Assembly (NCBI RefSeq): GCF_030767025.1
Contig: NZ_JASITE010000012.1
Location: 62,001 to 126,000, forward strand
Direction: 5' to 3'
Length of the DNA stretch: 64,000 nucleotides
DNA from: Nocardia sp. CC227C
GTDB lineage: Bacteria; Actinomycetota; Actinomycetes; Mycobacteriales; Mycobacteriaceae
Part shown: in pieces, positions 8,575 through 17,140 of the stretch
Layout: each line of letters begins with the position of its first letter
Position numbering within the stretch: the stretch's first letter is position 1
The notes under the pieces: generated by a model
Seen by the model: the letters and a program-made list of their open reading frames with translations, nothing else
Databases searched by the model: none
Told to the model about the DNA's origin: nothing
Program-made: the position numbers and the translations under genes

Positions 8575-8780
8575 AGATCGACCTAGCCCAGGCCGAATGG
8601 TTCAAGTCCAGTTACAGCACGTCCGGCAAAGAGTGCGTCGAGACCGCGCACCTGCCGCGCGGCATGGTCGGCGTGCGAGATTCCACCTTGGGCACCGAGA
8701 GTCCCGTCCTGCTGTTCGACGGACCGGCTTGGGACGCGTTCACCGATTCCGTCCGAGCCGGGGACTTCGACCGCGCCTGA
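8571..8780 (+). CDS. DUF397 domain protein
   Basis: A 69-residue protein that is a single DUF397 domain: the WFKSSYSTSGKECVE start, GVRDST centre and WDAFTDSVRAGDF end are characteristic. It begins with GTG overlapping the stop of the XRE gene (GTGA), so the two are made together. DUF397 proteins are thought to work with their XRE partner in a WhiJ-like regulatory switch, possibly as an antagonist. Confidence 0.88.
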   Translation: MKIDLAQAEWFKSSYSTSGKECVETAHLPRGMVGVRDSTLGTESPVLLFDGPAWDAFTDSVRAGDFDRA

Positions 8781-8787
8781 TAGCGGA

Positions 8788-9291
8788 TCAATGCCGGTAC
8801 CGGGACCATCCGGGGTAGGCGGGCAACGTTTCCGGGGGCTCATCGGACCGAACCGGGGTACGTTCGGCGGGCGCGTCGGGATCAATGATCGCCATCCAGG
8901 GAGCACACCGTTCATTGGGGGAATCACCCGGAGGATTCAGATCGACCGTCCACCCACGAAACAGGTTCTCCTCCGGAGCCTGCCACACCGGAGGACCTGG
9001 CGGGCTCGGCGGAGGGGCTACAGCTGTCGTCGTGGCAGGCTTCGACAGGTCCGGAGTCGGCGGACGATCCAGAGCTTCCATAGCGGCGCGGGTGAGGGTG
9101 GGGAATGAGTCGAACAGGTCGATGCCGGGTTCGGCGGACCAGATCACTGTGGAGTTCAGTACCTCCTCGGGCGGCGTATACACCGACGTGCCGGGTTCTG
9201 TGGGTGCGTCCGGTTCGCTCCCGGTGCAAGCGGCTGCCAGCACGCCGCTCAGCAACACTGATACGACGCGAGGATACCTACCGCTCATCAT
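8788..9291 (-). CDS. Putative lipoprotein
   Basis: A 167-residue secreted lipoprotein. The signal peptide has a basic start (MMSGRYPR), hydrophobic core (VVSVLLSGVLAAA) and lipobox LAAAC, then a TGSEPDAPTEPGT linker. The mature part is proline-rich (PPPSPPGPP near residue 98) with no domain I recognise. ATG 9291 has a GGAGG site eight bases upstream and overlaps the stop of the frameshifted gene before it (ATGA), so it was once the second gene of a coupled pair. Confidence 0.7.
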   Translation of the reverse strand: MMSGRYPRVVSVLLSGVLAAACTGSEPDAPTEPGTSVYTPPEEVLNSTVIWSAEPGIDLFDSFPTLTRAAMEALDRPPTPDLSKPATTTAVAPPPSPPGPPVWQAPEENLFRGWTVDLNPPGDSPNERCAPWMAIIDPDAPAERTPVRSDEPPETLPAYPGWSRYRH

Positions 9292-10045
9292 TTCCGATGC
9301 CTCCATTGATTGTAGTCAGCGGAATTTGCACTGTCGTTCTTCAGCACATTCTCGAGGGCCACCGTGTTGTTGCTATTGCCTCTGTAGAGCACGTCACGAT
9401 TGTTGATCACCGCAGCCTCGGTGACCGCATTGTCATAGTCAGTCTTATCCGCCAGCCCGCCACTGTTCAATATGGACGACAAGGCGTGTATCCCGCATAA
9501 ATCGCGCGTGCGTTATCGTCTTCGTTTTCAGCTTCCGCGTTTAGCTGCACGTAGGATTTCAGCGTGCCGTCGGCATTGCGGAATACCTCTGGCACGGTCG
9601 CGGGGTCGATATGCACCATTGACGAGCCCCTGCATCATGGCGTACATGCGGTTTGTCGAGTCACCGACTTCGGCGGGATTGTAGCCCTTGAATTCCGCAC
9701 CATCCGCACTCTGAATCTCAAGCTCCGGGAACGGGTTCACGAAGGTCTCGTCCACCGAGATGATGTCGTTCTTGAAGAACTCTGTCACCGCCGCCGCCCC
9801 CGCGTATCCGGGGCCGAATCCGCCGAGCGCGATCTGTGCGGCGGTGTAGGCGGCGGCATACTTCTGCTGTTTGGCGGTGTCGGCGTCTGGGCATTGAGTT
9901 GCCGGTCGGCGATCTCGGCGTCGATACCGGCGTGCACCGCCCAGCGCAGATCACCGGATTGGGTGCCGAGCAGGTGTTCTTCCTCGCCATTGGCGTAGCG
10001 GTCGGCGTAAATACCACGGATCGGTCGCCATACCATCTCCTCCCC
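9288..10045 (-). pseudogene. Frameshifted remnant of a TPR-region-type secreted/ESX-like protein
   Basis: One protein can be read only by changing frame three times. Segment 1 (about 10000-9890) gives YADRYANGEEEHLLGTQSGD; segment 2 (about 9890-9620) gives TAKQQKYAAAYTAAQIALGG, later VTEFFKNDIISVDETFVNPF; segment 3 (about 9620-9500) gives DPATVPEVFRNADGTLKSYV; segment 4 (about 9500-9288) gives LSSILNSGGLADKTDYD and VINNRDVLYRG. These pieces resemble the C-terminal half of nocardial proteins annotated as TPR repeat region-containing; that match is from memory. The N-terminal half is missing too. The downstream lipoprotein gene is intact. Confidence 0.75.
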
Positions 10046-10236
10046 GCCCGCTCCATGCCATGTAGTCAACCATGACGGCGTCGGATTCCCATCGGTTCGG
10101 CGAGCGGAGAAATCAACGGCGCATCGCCCGCTGTTTGTCGTCCGCGCCGCAGGGTAAGTCGGCGACAGGCCCGGCATTTCGGGCAGCGCGATCCGCGGTG
10201 TCTCCGGGTGCCGGATCGTAGAAAGGTGATGAGGAT

Positions 10237-10692
10237 ATGGCGACCTACAGCACCAACATGAGACGTTGGACCCCGGTACAGCTCGCCTCCGCCGCCGTCG
10301 GCGCGGTATTCCTGCTGGTAGGCGTGCTCGGGTTCATTCCGGGCGTCACGAGCGACTTCGACACCATGAAGTTCGCGGGCCACGAGTCCGAGGCCGAACT
10401 GCTCGGTATCTTCCAGGTGTCGATCCTGCACAATATCGTCCACCTGCTCTTCGGCGTCGTGGGCCTGCTGGCGGCGCGCACCATATCGATCTCACGCGGC
10501 TTCCTGATCGGCGGCGGCGCGATCTACCTGGCCCTGTGGATCTACGGCCTGGTCATCGACAAGTCCTCCGACGCCAACTTCGTCCCGCTCAACACCGCCG
10601 ACGACTGGCTGCACTTCGCCCTCGGCGTCGGCATGGTCCTGCTGGGCCTGCTGCTCCCCCGCCTGGCCAACCAGACGGTGGCACGGACCTAG
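10237..10692 (+). CDS. DUF4383 membrane protein
   Basis: A 151-residue integral membrane protein with four predicted helices (about residues 18-36, 65-80, 88-107 and 125-143) and the conserved HNIVHLLFGVVGL and DDWLHFALGVGM motifs typical of DUF4383. Members are small actinobacterial membrane proteins of unknown function. A GAGGAT ribosome site lies just before ATG 10237. Its stop overlaps by 3 bp the end of a converging membrane-protein fragment. Confidence 0.85.
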   Translation: MATYSTNMRRWTPVQLASAAVGAVFLLVGVLGFIPGVTSDFDTMKFAGHESEAELLGIFQVSILHNIVHLLFGVVGLLAARTISISRGFLIGGGAIYLALWIYGLVIDKSSDANFVPLNTADDWLHFALGVGMVLLGLLLPRLANQTVART

Positions 10693-10856
10693 CGCCAACT
10701 CGGCAGCCACAACTGCCGCTGCCACACGGCAGGCGTGATCGGCATGGCCGTGAGGATCGGATAGAGCCACACGAAGTTCGTCACGGCCATGCCGAGGTAC
10801 AGACACACGATTAGCAGACCGAGGAGGCCCAGCAACATGATCAGGACCGGGGCCAC
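10689..10856 (-). pseudogene. Possible C-terminal fragment of a PMT-type mannosyltransferase
   Basis: This frame reads a hydrophobic stretch (VLIMLLGLLGLLIVCLYLGM) followed by FVWLYPILTAMPITPAVW and a WLPSWR end. The pattern of an aromatic YPILT loop with a final W…WLPSW resembles the C-terminus of protein O-mannosyltransferases (GT39). The rest of such a gene is absent and upstream in-frame sequence has no membrane character. It could instead be a genuine small membrane protein of about 49 residues from ATG 10838. Confidence 0.35.
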
Positions 10857-10987
10857 GGTGGCAAACCACGGCAGCCAGGCCGCCCCACCGCAGGCCCGAA
10901 CCCCCTGCACCCCAAGCCAATTCAGTGGCCCCGAGGTAGCACCCACCGGTAGCGGCAGCGCCGCTACCGCGCACCCCTTTGATACAC

Positions 10988-11023
10988 CGACGACCCCCGC
11001 GGCATGGCCGCCGGGGGTCGTCG
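10988..11023 (-). terminator. Terminator hairpin after yebC
   Basis: CGACGACCCCCG pairs with CGGGGGTCGTCG (12 bp) and, after a 1-nt bulge, CGGC pairs with GCCG. It begins 10 bp beyond the yebC stop. There is no strong U-tract, as is common in actinobacteria. Confidence 0.7.
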
Positions 11024-11032
11024 AGTATCGCG

Positions 11033-11788
11033 CTATTCCGCGTCGAGCTGCGCCAGCACCTCGTCCGAGACGTCGATATTGGTGTAGACGTTCTGCACGT
11101 CGTCGCAGTCCTCGAGGGCGTCGACGAGCTTGAACACCTTCTTGGCCAGTTCGGCGTCGGCGGGGACCGACACCGAGGGCTGGAAGCCGGACTCGGCCGA
11201 GTTGTAGTCGATGCCCGCACCCTGCAGGGCGCTGCGGACCGCGACCAGGTCACCGGGTTCGGAGATGATCTCGAACTCGTCGCCCAGGTCGTTGACCTCT
11301 TCGGCGCCGGCGTCGAGCACGGCCATCAGGATGTCGTCCTCGGAGAGGCCGTTCTTCTCCAGCGTCACGACGCCCTTGCGGGAGAACAGGTACGCCACCG
11401 AGCCGGGATCGGCCATATTGCCGCCGTTGCGGGTCACCGCCACGCGGACCTCGCCCGCGGCGCGGTTGCGGTTGTCGGTGAGGCATTCCACCAGCACCGC
11501 GACACCGCTGGGGCCGTAGCCCTCGTACATGATGGTCTGCCAGTCGGCACCGCCGGCCTCTTCGCCGCCGCCGCGCTTGCGGGCGCGCTCGATATTGTCC
11601 AGCGGCACCGAGTTCTTGCGGGCCTTCTGGATGGCGTCGTAGAGCGTCGGGTTGCCATCCGGGTCACCACCACCGGTCCGCGCCGCCACCTCGATGTTCT
11701 TGATCAGCTTCGCGAAGAGCTTGCCCCGTTTGGCATCGAGGGCAGCCTTCTTGTGCTTGGTGGTGGCCCATTTGGAGTGGCCGCTCAT
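11033..11788 (-). CDS. yebC: YebC/PmpR-family protein
   Basis: A 251-residue YebC-family protein beginning with the diagnostic MSGHSKWATTKHKKAALDAK and containing YEGYGPSGVAVLVE near residue 90. Earlier work called this family transcriptional regulators; more recent work implicates YebC proteins in helping ribosomes pass difficult sequences such as proline runs. The acidic C-terminus (…NIDVSDEVLAQLDAE) is complete. It is the last gene before a terminator and lies 54 bp after pdxT, the order also known in mycobacteria. Confidence 0.95.
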   Translation of the reverse strand: MSGHSKWATTKHKKAALDAKRGKLFAKLIKNIEVAARTGGGDPDGNPTLYDAIQKARKNSVPLDNIERARKRGGGEEAGGADWQTIMYEGYGPSGVAVLVECLTDNRNRAAGEVRVAVTRNGGNMADPGSVAYLFSRKGVVTLEKNGLSEDDILMAVLDAGAEEVNDLGDEFEIISEPGDLVAVRSALQGAGIDYNSAESGFQPSVSVPADAELAKKVFKLVDALEDCDDVQNVYTNIDVSDEVLAQLDAE

Positions 11789-11842
11789 TCCCTACTTCCT
11801 CTTTTCAGGGGACGTGATTTCCCGATAGAGACTATCGCGCGT

Positions 11843-12466
11843 TCACACACCGGCGCGTGGGCGCACCATGGTGTCGACGAACAGACGGTGAACGCGCAGA
11901 TCTCCGGTGACCTCCGGGTGGAACGAGGTCGCCATGACATTGCCCTGCCGAACGGCCACCATCCGGCCCGCCGCGGGCCCGGACGGCACGGTCGCCAGCA
12001 CCTCCACCCCGTCGCCGATCTTCTCCACCCACGGGGCGCGGATGAACACCGCGCGCACCTGGCCGTCGTCGAGCCCGGCGTAGTCGAGATCGGTTTCGAA
12101 GGAGTCCACCTGACGGCCGAAGGCGTTGCGCCGCACCGTCATATCGATGCCGTACAGCGGCTGCATATCCGGCCGGGTGTCGAGCACCTCCGAGGCCAGC
12201 AGGATCATGCCCGCACAGGAACCGTACGCGGGCATGCCGTCGCGCAGCCGCTGCCGCAGCGGCTCCAGCAGCTCGAAGACCTCCAGCAGCTTGCTGATGG
12301 CGGTCGATTCACCGCCGGGCAGCACCAGAGCGTCCACCGCGGCGAGTTCGGCGGCCCGCCGCACGGGTACCGGATCGGCCCCGCATTCGACGAGTGCACG
12401 CATATGCTCGCGGACGTCGCCCTGTAGCGCCAGCACACCAATGGTCGGATTCACGGCTTCGAGCAT
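11843..12466 (-). CDS. pdxT: Pyridoxal 5'-phosphate synthase glutaminase subunit PdxT
   Basis: A 207-residue class I glutamine amidotransferase that hydrolyses glutamine and channels ammonia to PdxS. The motifs are in place: GVLALQGDVREH at the start, oxyanion GGES near residue 52, nucleophile in YGSCAGMILLAS near 83, and the SFHPE histidine/glutamate near 181. ATG 12466 is used; GTG 12454 is equally possible and removes four residues. Its partner pdxS is not adjacent but about 5 kb away, separated by inserted genes. Confidence 0.94.
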   Translation of the reverse strand: MLEAVNPTIGVLALQGDVREHMRALVECGADPVPVRRAAELAAVDALVLPGGESTAISKLLEVFELLEPLRQRLRDGMPAYGSCAGMILLASEVLDTRPDMQPLYGIDMTVRRNAFGRQVDSFETDLDYAGLDDGQVRAVFIRAPWVEKIGDGVEVLATVPSGPAAGRMVAVRQGNVMATSFHPEVTGDLRVHRLFVDTMVRPRAGV

Positions 12467-12523
12467 ACGGACCGCGGTCCTTGTGGCCCGGCACACCCGG
12501 GGTGGCTCAGGCTGCGCGGCAGG

Positions 12524-13372
12524 TCAGTTGGTGCCGGGCGGGAACGACGCACCCGGCTCGCGCAGCGTGCGGATGAGCCCCTCCTGCACCACGACCGCCA
12601 CCATCTCACCGCGCTGATTCCAGATGCGACCGGCGGTCAGCGCCCGGCCCAGCCCGGCGGACGGCGACTGCTGGTCGTAGAGCAGCCAGTCGTCGGCGCG
12701 GAACGGGCGCAGGAACCACATGGCGTGGTCCAGCGAGGCGTTCTGGGTGGGCTCGTCGGGGTGGATGACCTTCGAGGACCCGAGCAGCGTCATATCGCTC
12801 ATGTAGGCCAGCGTGCAGACGTGGAACAGCGGATCGTCGGGCAGCGGATGCCGGTAGCGGAACCACACCTGCTGCTGGGCGGCCAGGCCGTCGCGGCGCG
12901 ACACCTGCTCCTGCGGAATGGTGCGGATATCCCAGTGCTCCCATTCGCGCATGGCCCACAGCCGTTCCGGGCTCATGGTGGTCTTGGCGTCGGGCAGTTC
13001 GTGCGGCGGCGGCACGGCGGGCATGGTGTCCTGATGCTGCGGGCCCTCGTCGCCGATGTGGAACGACGCCGACATGGTGAAGATAGCCTCACCGTTCTGC
13101 ACGCCGGTCACCCGGCGGGTGCAGAAGGAACGCCCGTCGCGAATCCGGTCGACCAGGTACACGGTCGGCTCCACCGGATTGCCGGGCCGCAGGAAGTAGC
13201 CGTGCAGCGAGTGCACCTGGAAGCGCGGTTCCACGGTGCGCACCGCCGCGACCAGCGCCTGCCCGGCGACCTGTCCACCGAATGTGCGCGGCAGCTGCGT
13301 CTTGGTGGACGCGCCGCGGAAGATGTCGCGCTCGATGTGCTCTATCTCGAGGGCCTCTTCGATCGTCGCCAT
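12524..13372 (-). CDS. tesB: Acyl-CoA thioesterase II
   Basis: A 282-residue double-hotdog thioesterase that hydrolyses acyl-CoA to free fatty acid and CoA. Family signatures include FGGQVAGQALVAAVRTV (about residues 31-47), HSLHGYFLRPG (54-64), SLDHAMWFLRPF (about 215-226, with the catalytic Asp) and the C-terminal VQEGLIR (Gln). It sits between pdxT and the pseudo-kinase, as tesB2 does near pdxT in mycobacteria. It is complete. Confidence 0.95.
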   Translation of the reverse strand: MATIEEALEIEHIERDIFRGASTKTQLPRTFGGQVAGQALVAAVRTVEPRFQVHSLHGYFLRPGNPVEPTVYLVDRIRDGRSFCTRRVTGVQNGEAIFTMSASFHIGDEGPQHQDTMPAVPPPHELPDAKTTMSPERLWAMREWEHWDIRTIPQEQVSRRDGLAAQQQVWFRYRHPLPDDPLFHVCTLAYMSDMTLLGSSKVIHPDEPTQNASLDHAMWFLRPFRADDWLLYDQQSPSAGLGRALTAGRIWNQRGEMVAVVVQEGLIRTLREPGASFPPGTN

Positions 13373-13457
13373 GCACCGTCCCTTTCCGGATTGTCCGGCT
13401 CAGGCTAACAACCTGGTGGCGACGTTCGGGCGAACGGTGCCGGGTATAGATGATGGG

Positions 13458-14069
13458 GTGCCCGAGTTCGCCGCCCTCACCCCGGAGGCTCTCGCCGACC
13501 GCATCGCCGACCGCGCCTTCGCCCTGCCCGCACCCGCCGTGGTGGCGGTGGACGGCGCGGACGCCGCCGACCCGGTGCGTTTCGCCCGCACCGTCGCCGA
13601 CCGGGCCGTCGGCCACGGCCGCGCCGCCGCTGTGATCGCGCTGCACGACTTCGTCCGCCCCGCCTCCCTGCGCTACGAATTCGGCCGCACCGACGAGTTG
13701 TCCTACCGCACCGCCTGGTTCGACTACGCCGCCCTGAACCGCGAAGTGCTGCAACCACTCCGCGACCACCACCGCTACCTCCCCGCCCTCTGGAACGAGC
13801 GCACCGACCGCGCCGCCCGCGCCGCCACCCGCGCGACCCCGCCGAATACCGTCCTGTTCGTCGCGGGCCCGATGCTGCTCGGCCGCGACCTGCCCTTCGA
13901 TCTCACGGTATCGCTGCGCATGTCCGACGCCGCCCTGCGCCGCACCACCCCCGAAGCGGACCACTTCACGATCGCGGCGCTGCGCGCACACGAACGCGAG
14001 CACCCCGACGAACCCGACATCACCGTCGCCTGGGACCACCCCGGTCGCCCCGCCCTCCGCCTGCGGTAG
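13458..14069 (+). CDS. Uridine-kinase-like protein lacking the P-loop lysine
   Basis: A 203-residue protein whose layout follows actinobacterial uridine-kinase-like P-loop proteins: VVAVDG near residue 28, a phosphate-acceptor region ALHDFVRPASLRYEFGR, then SYRTAWFDYAALNREVLQPL, and a late LFVAGPMLLGRDL strand. Where relatives have DGxxxAGKTT it reads DGADAADPVR, so the Walker A lysine and following Ser/Thr are gone and ATP hydrolysis is unlikely in the usual way. GTG 13458 is the chosen start; TATAGA 7 nt upstream fits a leaderless transcript. It is divergent from tesB. Confidence 0.6.
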   Translation: MPEFAALTPEALADRIADRAFALPAPAVVAVDGADAADPVRFARTVADRAVGHGRAAAVIALHDFVRPASLRYEFGRTDELSYRTAWFDYAALNREVLQPLRDHHRYLPALWNERTDRAARAATRATPPNTVLFVAGPMLLGRDLPFDLTVSLRMSDAALRRTTPEADHFTIAALRAHEREHPDEPDITVAWDHPGRPALRLR

Positions 14070-14145
14070 CCCGGTGCGGCGGTGCCAGCGAGCTCGCGGC
14101 GCGTTCGCGGCCCTCACCAAGCCGAACTCGAGGTACAACGGCATC

Positions 14146-14961
14146 ATGACCGAGCACACCGCCGAGCCGTCGTTTCACGCCGATCGAGTCGGGGACGAGG
14201 AGCAGCAGGAGTTTCTCGTCGAGGTGCTCGATGCGCAGGCCGCGTTGCCGGGGGTGCGGCGGCTGCGGGAGTGGACGCGGGCGGCGTTGGAGATCGCGGC
14301 CGGGGATCGGGTGCTGGATATCGGGTCGGGTACCGGGTCGGAGGTGCTGGCCATGGCCCGGCTGGCGGGGGCCGGGGGCGCGGCGGTCGGGGTGGATCCG
14401 AATCCGGGCATGTTGACGGAGGCGCGGGCGCGGGCCGCGGCGGCGGGGATCGCGGCGGAGTTCGTCGAGGGCAGCGTGTACGGACTGCCCTTCCCCGACG
14501 ACAGTTTCGACGCCGTGCGCTGCGAGCGCGTCTACCAGCATCTCGACCATCCCGGGCGGGCCACCGCGGAGATCGCCCGGGTGCTGCGGCCCGGTGGGCG
14601 GGCGGCGCTGATCGACAGCGACTGGTCGACCGCCATCATTCATCCGGGCGATCCGGATGTCGTTGCGGCACTGTTGGAGTCGTGGCTGGCCCAGACCGCA
14701 AACCGCCATTCCGGCCGCCGCCTGCCCGGCCTGCTCGCCGCGGCGGGGCTGACGGTCGACGAGATCGGCGCCGATGCCGTGGTGTGGGACCGGACCTTCA
14801 TCGACACCATGCTGGCGACGGGTCTGGAGCAGGCCGTCTCCGCCGGCGCCGTCACCCCCGACCAGCGCGAGCGGTTCCTGTCCGAACTCGCCCGCGGCGC
14901 CGAGGCGGGCGACTACCACTGCTCGGTGACCATGTTCGCGGTGGTCGCCCATCTGCCCTGA
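14146..14961 (+). CDS. SAM-dependent methyltransferase
   Basis: A 271-residue class I methyltransferase. Motif I (VLDIGSGTGSEVLAMA, about residues 55-70), the acidic residue after beta-2 (VGVDPNPGML), the post-motif GSVYGLPFPDDSFD and the UbiE-like RVLRPGGRAALIDSDW are all visible. The fold is that of ubiquinone/menaquinone- or secondary-metabolite-type C- or O-methyltransferases (Methyltransf_11); substrate unknown. ATG 14146 is preceded by GAGGT. It follows the kinase-like gene by 76 bp and may be co-transcribed. Confidence 0.85.
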   Translation: MTEHTAEPSFHADRVGDEEQQEFLVEVLDAQAALPGVRRLREWTRAALEIAAGDRVLDIGSGTGSEVLAMARLAGAGGAAVGVDPNPGMLTEARARAAAAGIAAEFVEGSVYGLPFPDDSFDAVRCERVYQHLDHPGRATAEIARVLRPGGRAALIDSDWSTAIIHPGDPDVVAALLESWLAQTANRHSGRRLPGLLAAAGLTVDEIGADAVVWDRTFIDTMLATGLEQAVSAGAVTPDQRERFLSELARGAEAGDYHCSVTMFAVVAHLP

Positions 14962-15235
14962 CGCCCGCGGTCGCCGCCTCCTGCATGACGGCCGCGAGTT
15001 CGGCACGGCCGCGGATGTATTCGCCGATCACGGAGATGAACACGGCATTGCCGGTGCGGGTCGCCGCGGCGGCGCTGTGCGCACTCGCCGAGCCGCCGGT
15101 CGAAGCAGACCGGCATCGCTGACTTCGGGTGCCAACCTCACCGGACCCGACGGTTCGCACGGTGGTTTCGGCGCACACTGGACAGCACCGGTGGGCGCTC
15201 GGCATGCGCACGACTCATGAAGGACGGTGAGTGGC

Positions 15236-16069
15236 ATGACCTCCGCCGAAGACCACCTCGCCACGGATCGTCGCGAGGTGCCGGAGTTGGAGGTGCCGGA
15301 GTTCGGGGTGCCGGAGCCACCGCCGCTCGGTGCGGACGACGCGGTATCCGCCTTCGCCGCGACCGCGACGACGAACTGGAAATCCTGGGCGGCGGCCTAC
15401 GCGGAGTGCCGGACGGTGGGGATGCGGCGGGAGCAGCTGATGCGGGCCGCCGCGGCCGCGCTCTCGACTCCCGACACCACCCAGCGGGAGATGGCCAAGG
15501 ATGACAAACTCGCCGTCTTCGATACCGCCTACCGCACCCAGCGGGTCGGCCACAGCGACACGCACACCAGGCTCGGCTGGGCATTGCGCACCACGTGGCG
15601 GTCTGCGACCGACAGCATGTCGTATTACGAGAACACGCCGCAGCCCAGCATGGGACGCATTCTGTCCTGGCAGAACCAGCGATGCTCGGCGCGGGAGCCG
15701 CTGCGAAACTCCGACATCTACTACTTCCAGTACTACCGTGCCTCCACCACCCATCCGCTGCCGCCGCTGCGCTACGTGCGCCGACAGCAGGCGTACGCGC
15801 GGATGACGCAGCCCGTCTACGACTACCTGCGCTACCTGCACGCCCCCGCCGGGGACGGGCGGCTGCCCGCGGCCGTCTACCGGGCCGGCACCGCGAGCTA
15901 CTACGCCCTGCTCGGCACCATGAACGGCACGGCCCCCGCCTTTCTGGTCATCGACTGGGCGCGGGAGCTGGGCATCACGGGCATCTCCGCCATCGAACTC
16001 GACGATGCGCTGAACATGTATTTCCGCTTCTCCCCGAGTGATTCGGGGTCCTGGTCCACAACTCAATAG
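15236..16069 (+). CDS. Hypothetical protein, aromatic-rich
   Basis: A 277-residue protein with an acidic N-terminus rich in Glu/Pro (VPELEVPEFGVPEPPPL) and a Trp/Tyr-rich body (TNWKSWAAAYAECR; NSDIYYFQYYRAS). No signal peptide or membrane helix is obvious, and I recognise no family. ATG 15236 has GAAGGACGG upstream; an earlier in-frame GTG at 15227 is possible. It converges on the MHYT gene, and the two coding ends overlap by 7 bp. Confidence 0.6.
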   Translation: MTSAEDHLATDRREVPELEVPEFGVPEPPPLGADDAVSAFAATATTNWKSWAAAYAECRTVGMRREQLMRAAAAALSTPDTTQREMAKDDKLAVFDTAYRTQRVGHSDTHTRLGWALRTTWRSATDSMSYYENTPQPSMGRILSWQNQRCSAREPLRNSDIYYFQYYRASTTHPLPPLRYVRRQQAYARMTQPVYDYLRYLHAPAGDGRLPAAVYRAGTASYYALLGTMNGTAPAFLVIDWARELGITGISAIELDDALNMYFRFSPSDSGSWSTTQ

Positions 16070-16911
16070 CGGCGGTGCCGTGACCGCAGCGACTGGGTGG
16101 GGAAGTCGTCGGCGGGATCGGCCACCGCACCGGCGCTGTCCCGGCTGGGCCAGAACCGACTCGCGCGCTGGCCTCGTATCCGGCTCAGGTCGGGCTCGTC
16201 GATCTCGGTGATGCCCACCTGGAGCAGCGTCAACATGGTCGCCATGCCGACGGCCACGATGAGCGGCGCCAGCAGTTGGCCCGCCTGCGCGCCCGACGGC
16301 GTGTGCACGTGCTCGGCGACATGCGCGCTCATGGAGAACATTCCGGTGTAGTGCATGCCGGATACCGCCACCCCCATGATGAGGGCCGCGCCGACTGTGG
16401 ACCCGAAGCCGCGCACGTGCAGGGTGAACCACAGTGCGGCGGTGGCGGCGACAATGGCGATCACCAAGGACAGCAAGACGATCCAGGGGTCGTAGCGCAC
16501 CATCGCGTCGGTCTTCATGGCGTACATGCCCGAGTAGTGCATGGCTCCCACGCCGAGCCCGGTGATCGCGCCGCCGGTGATGAGCGCGAACGCCTCGGCG
16601 TGCTGGTGCACCACGATGGACAGCCCGACCCACACCACCCCCATGGCGACGGCGGCGCTGAACAGCGTGACCGGCACGTCGTAGCGAATGGTGGTGTCCT
16701 GCACCGAGAAACCGAGCATGGCGATGAAATGCATGACCCAGATACCGGTGCCGCCGAGGGCGACGGCCCCGATGGCCACCCACCCGCCGTGCCCGCCGCG
16801 GGCGCGGGCACGCACCATGCAACGCAGCGCCAGCAATGAGCCGGTGACCGACATGGTGTAGGCGAGAACGGGTGTCAGCCAGCCATAGGTGAATTGATCG
16901 ATTTCCAGCAT
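16063..16911 (-). CDS. MHYT-domain membrane sensor without output domain
   Basis: A 282-residue protein with seven predicted membrane helices and the MHYT repeats WVMHFIAML (about residue 58), MHYSGMYAM (about 124) and MHYTGMFSM (about 187). MHYT domains are proposed to bind copper and sense oxygen, CO or NO at the outer face. Elsewhere they are often fused to GGDEF/EAL or kinase domains; here only a short charged tail (about 65 residues) follows, so any output must be a partner. ATG 16911 has AAGGAG just upstream. Confidence 0.88.
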   Translation of the reverse strand: MLEIDQFTYGWLTPVLAYTMSVTGSLLALRCMVRARARGGHGGWVAIGAVALGGTGIWVMHFIAMLGFSVQDTTIRYDVPVTLFSAAVAMGVVWVGLSIVVHQHAEAFALITGGAITGLGVGAMHYSGMYAMKTDAMVRYDPWIVLLSLVIAIVAATAALWFTLHVRGFGSTVGAALIMGVAVSGMHYTGMFSMSAHVAEHVHTPSGAQAGQLLAPLIVAVGMATMLTLLQVGITEIDEPDLSRIRGQRASRFWPSRDSAGAVADPADDFPTQSLRSRHRRY

Positions 16912-17140
16912 GCGGACTCCTTGCCAGGATGCTTCACTTCGACAGTTCACCGGTGACCGACTCGAAGGCTAGCGAGGAATCAGCAGGTCGTAAATTTGCC
17001 GCAGTGCGATCCTGGAAATGTTGCCGCGTTTGCTGGAGGGTATGCGCGCAGGTAGCGGGCGCGCGGCCGGGTCGCGCCGGGACGACGGATTCCCGTCTCC
17101 CGGACTTGACGTCAGCGCACGGCCCGCTACCGCCGGTGGC

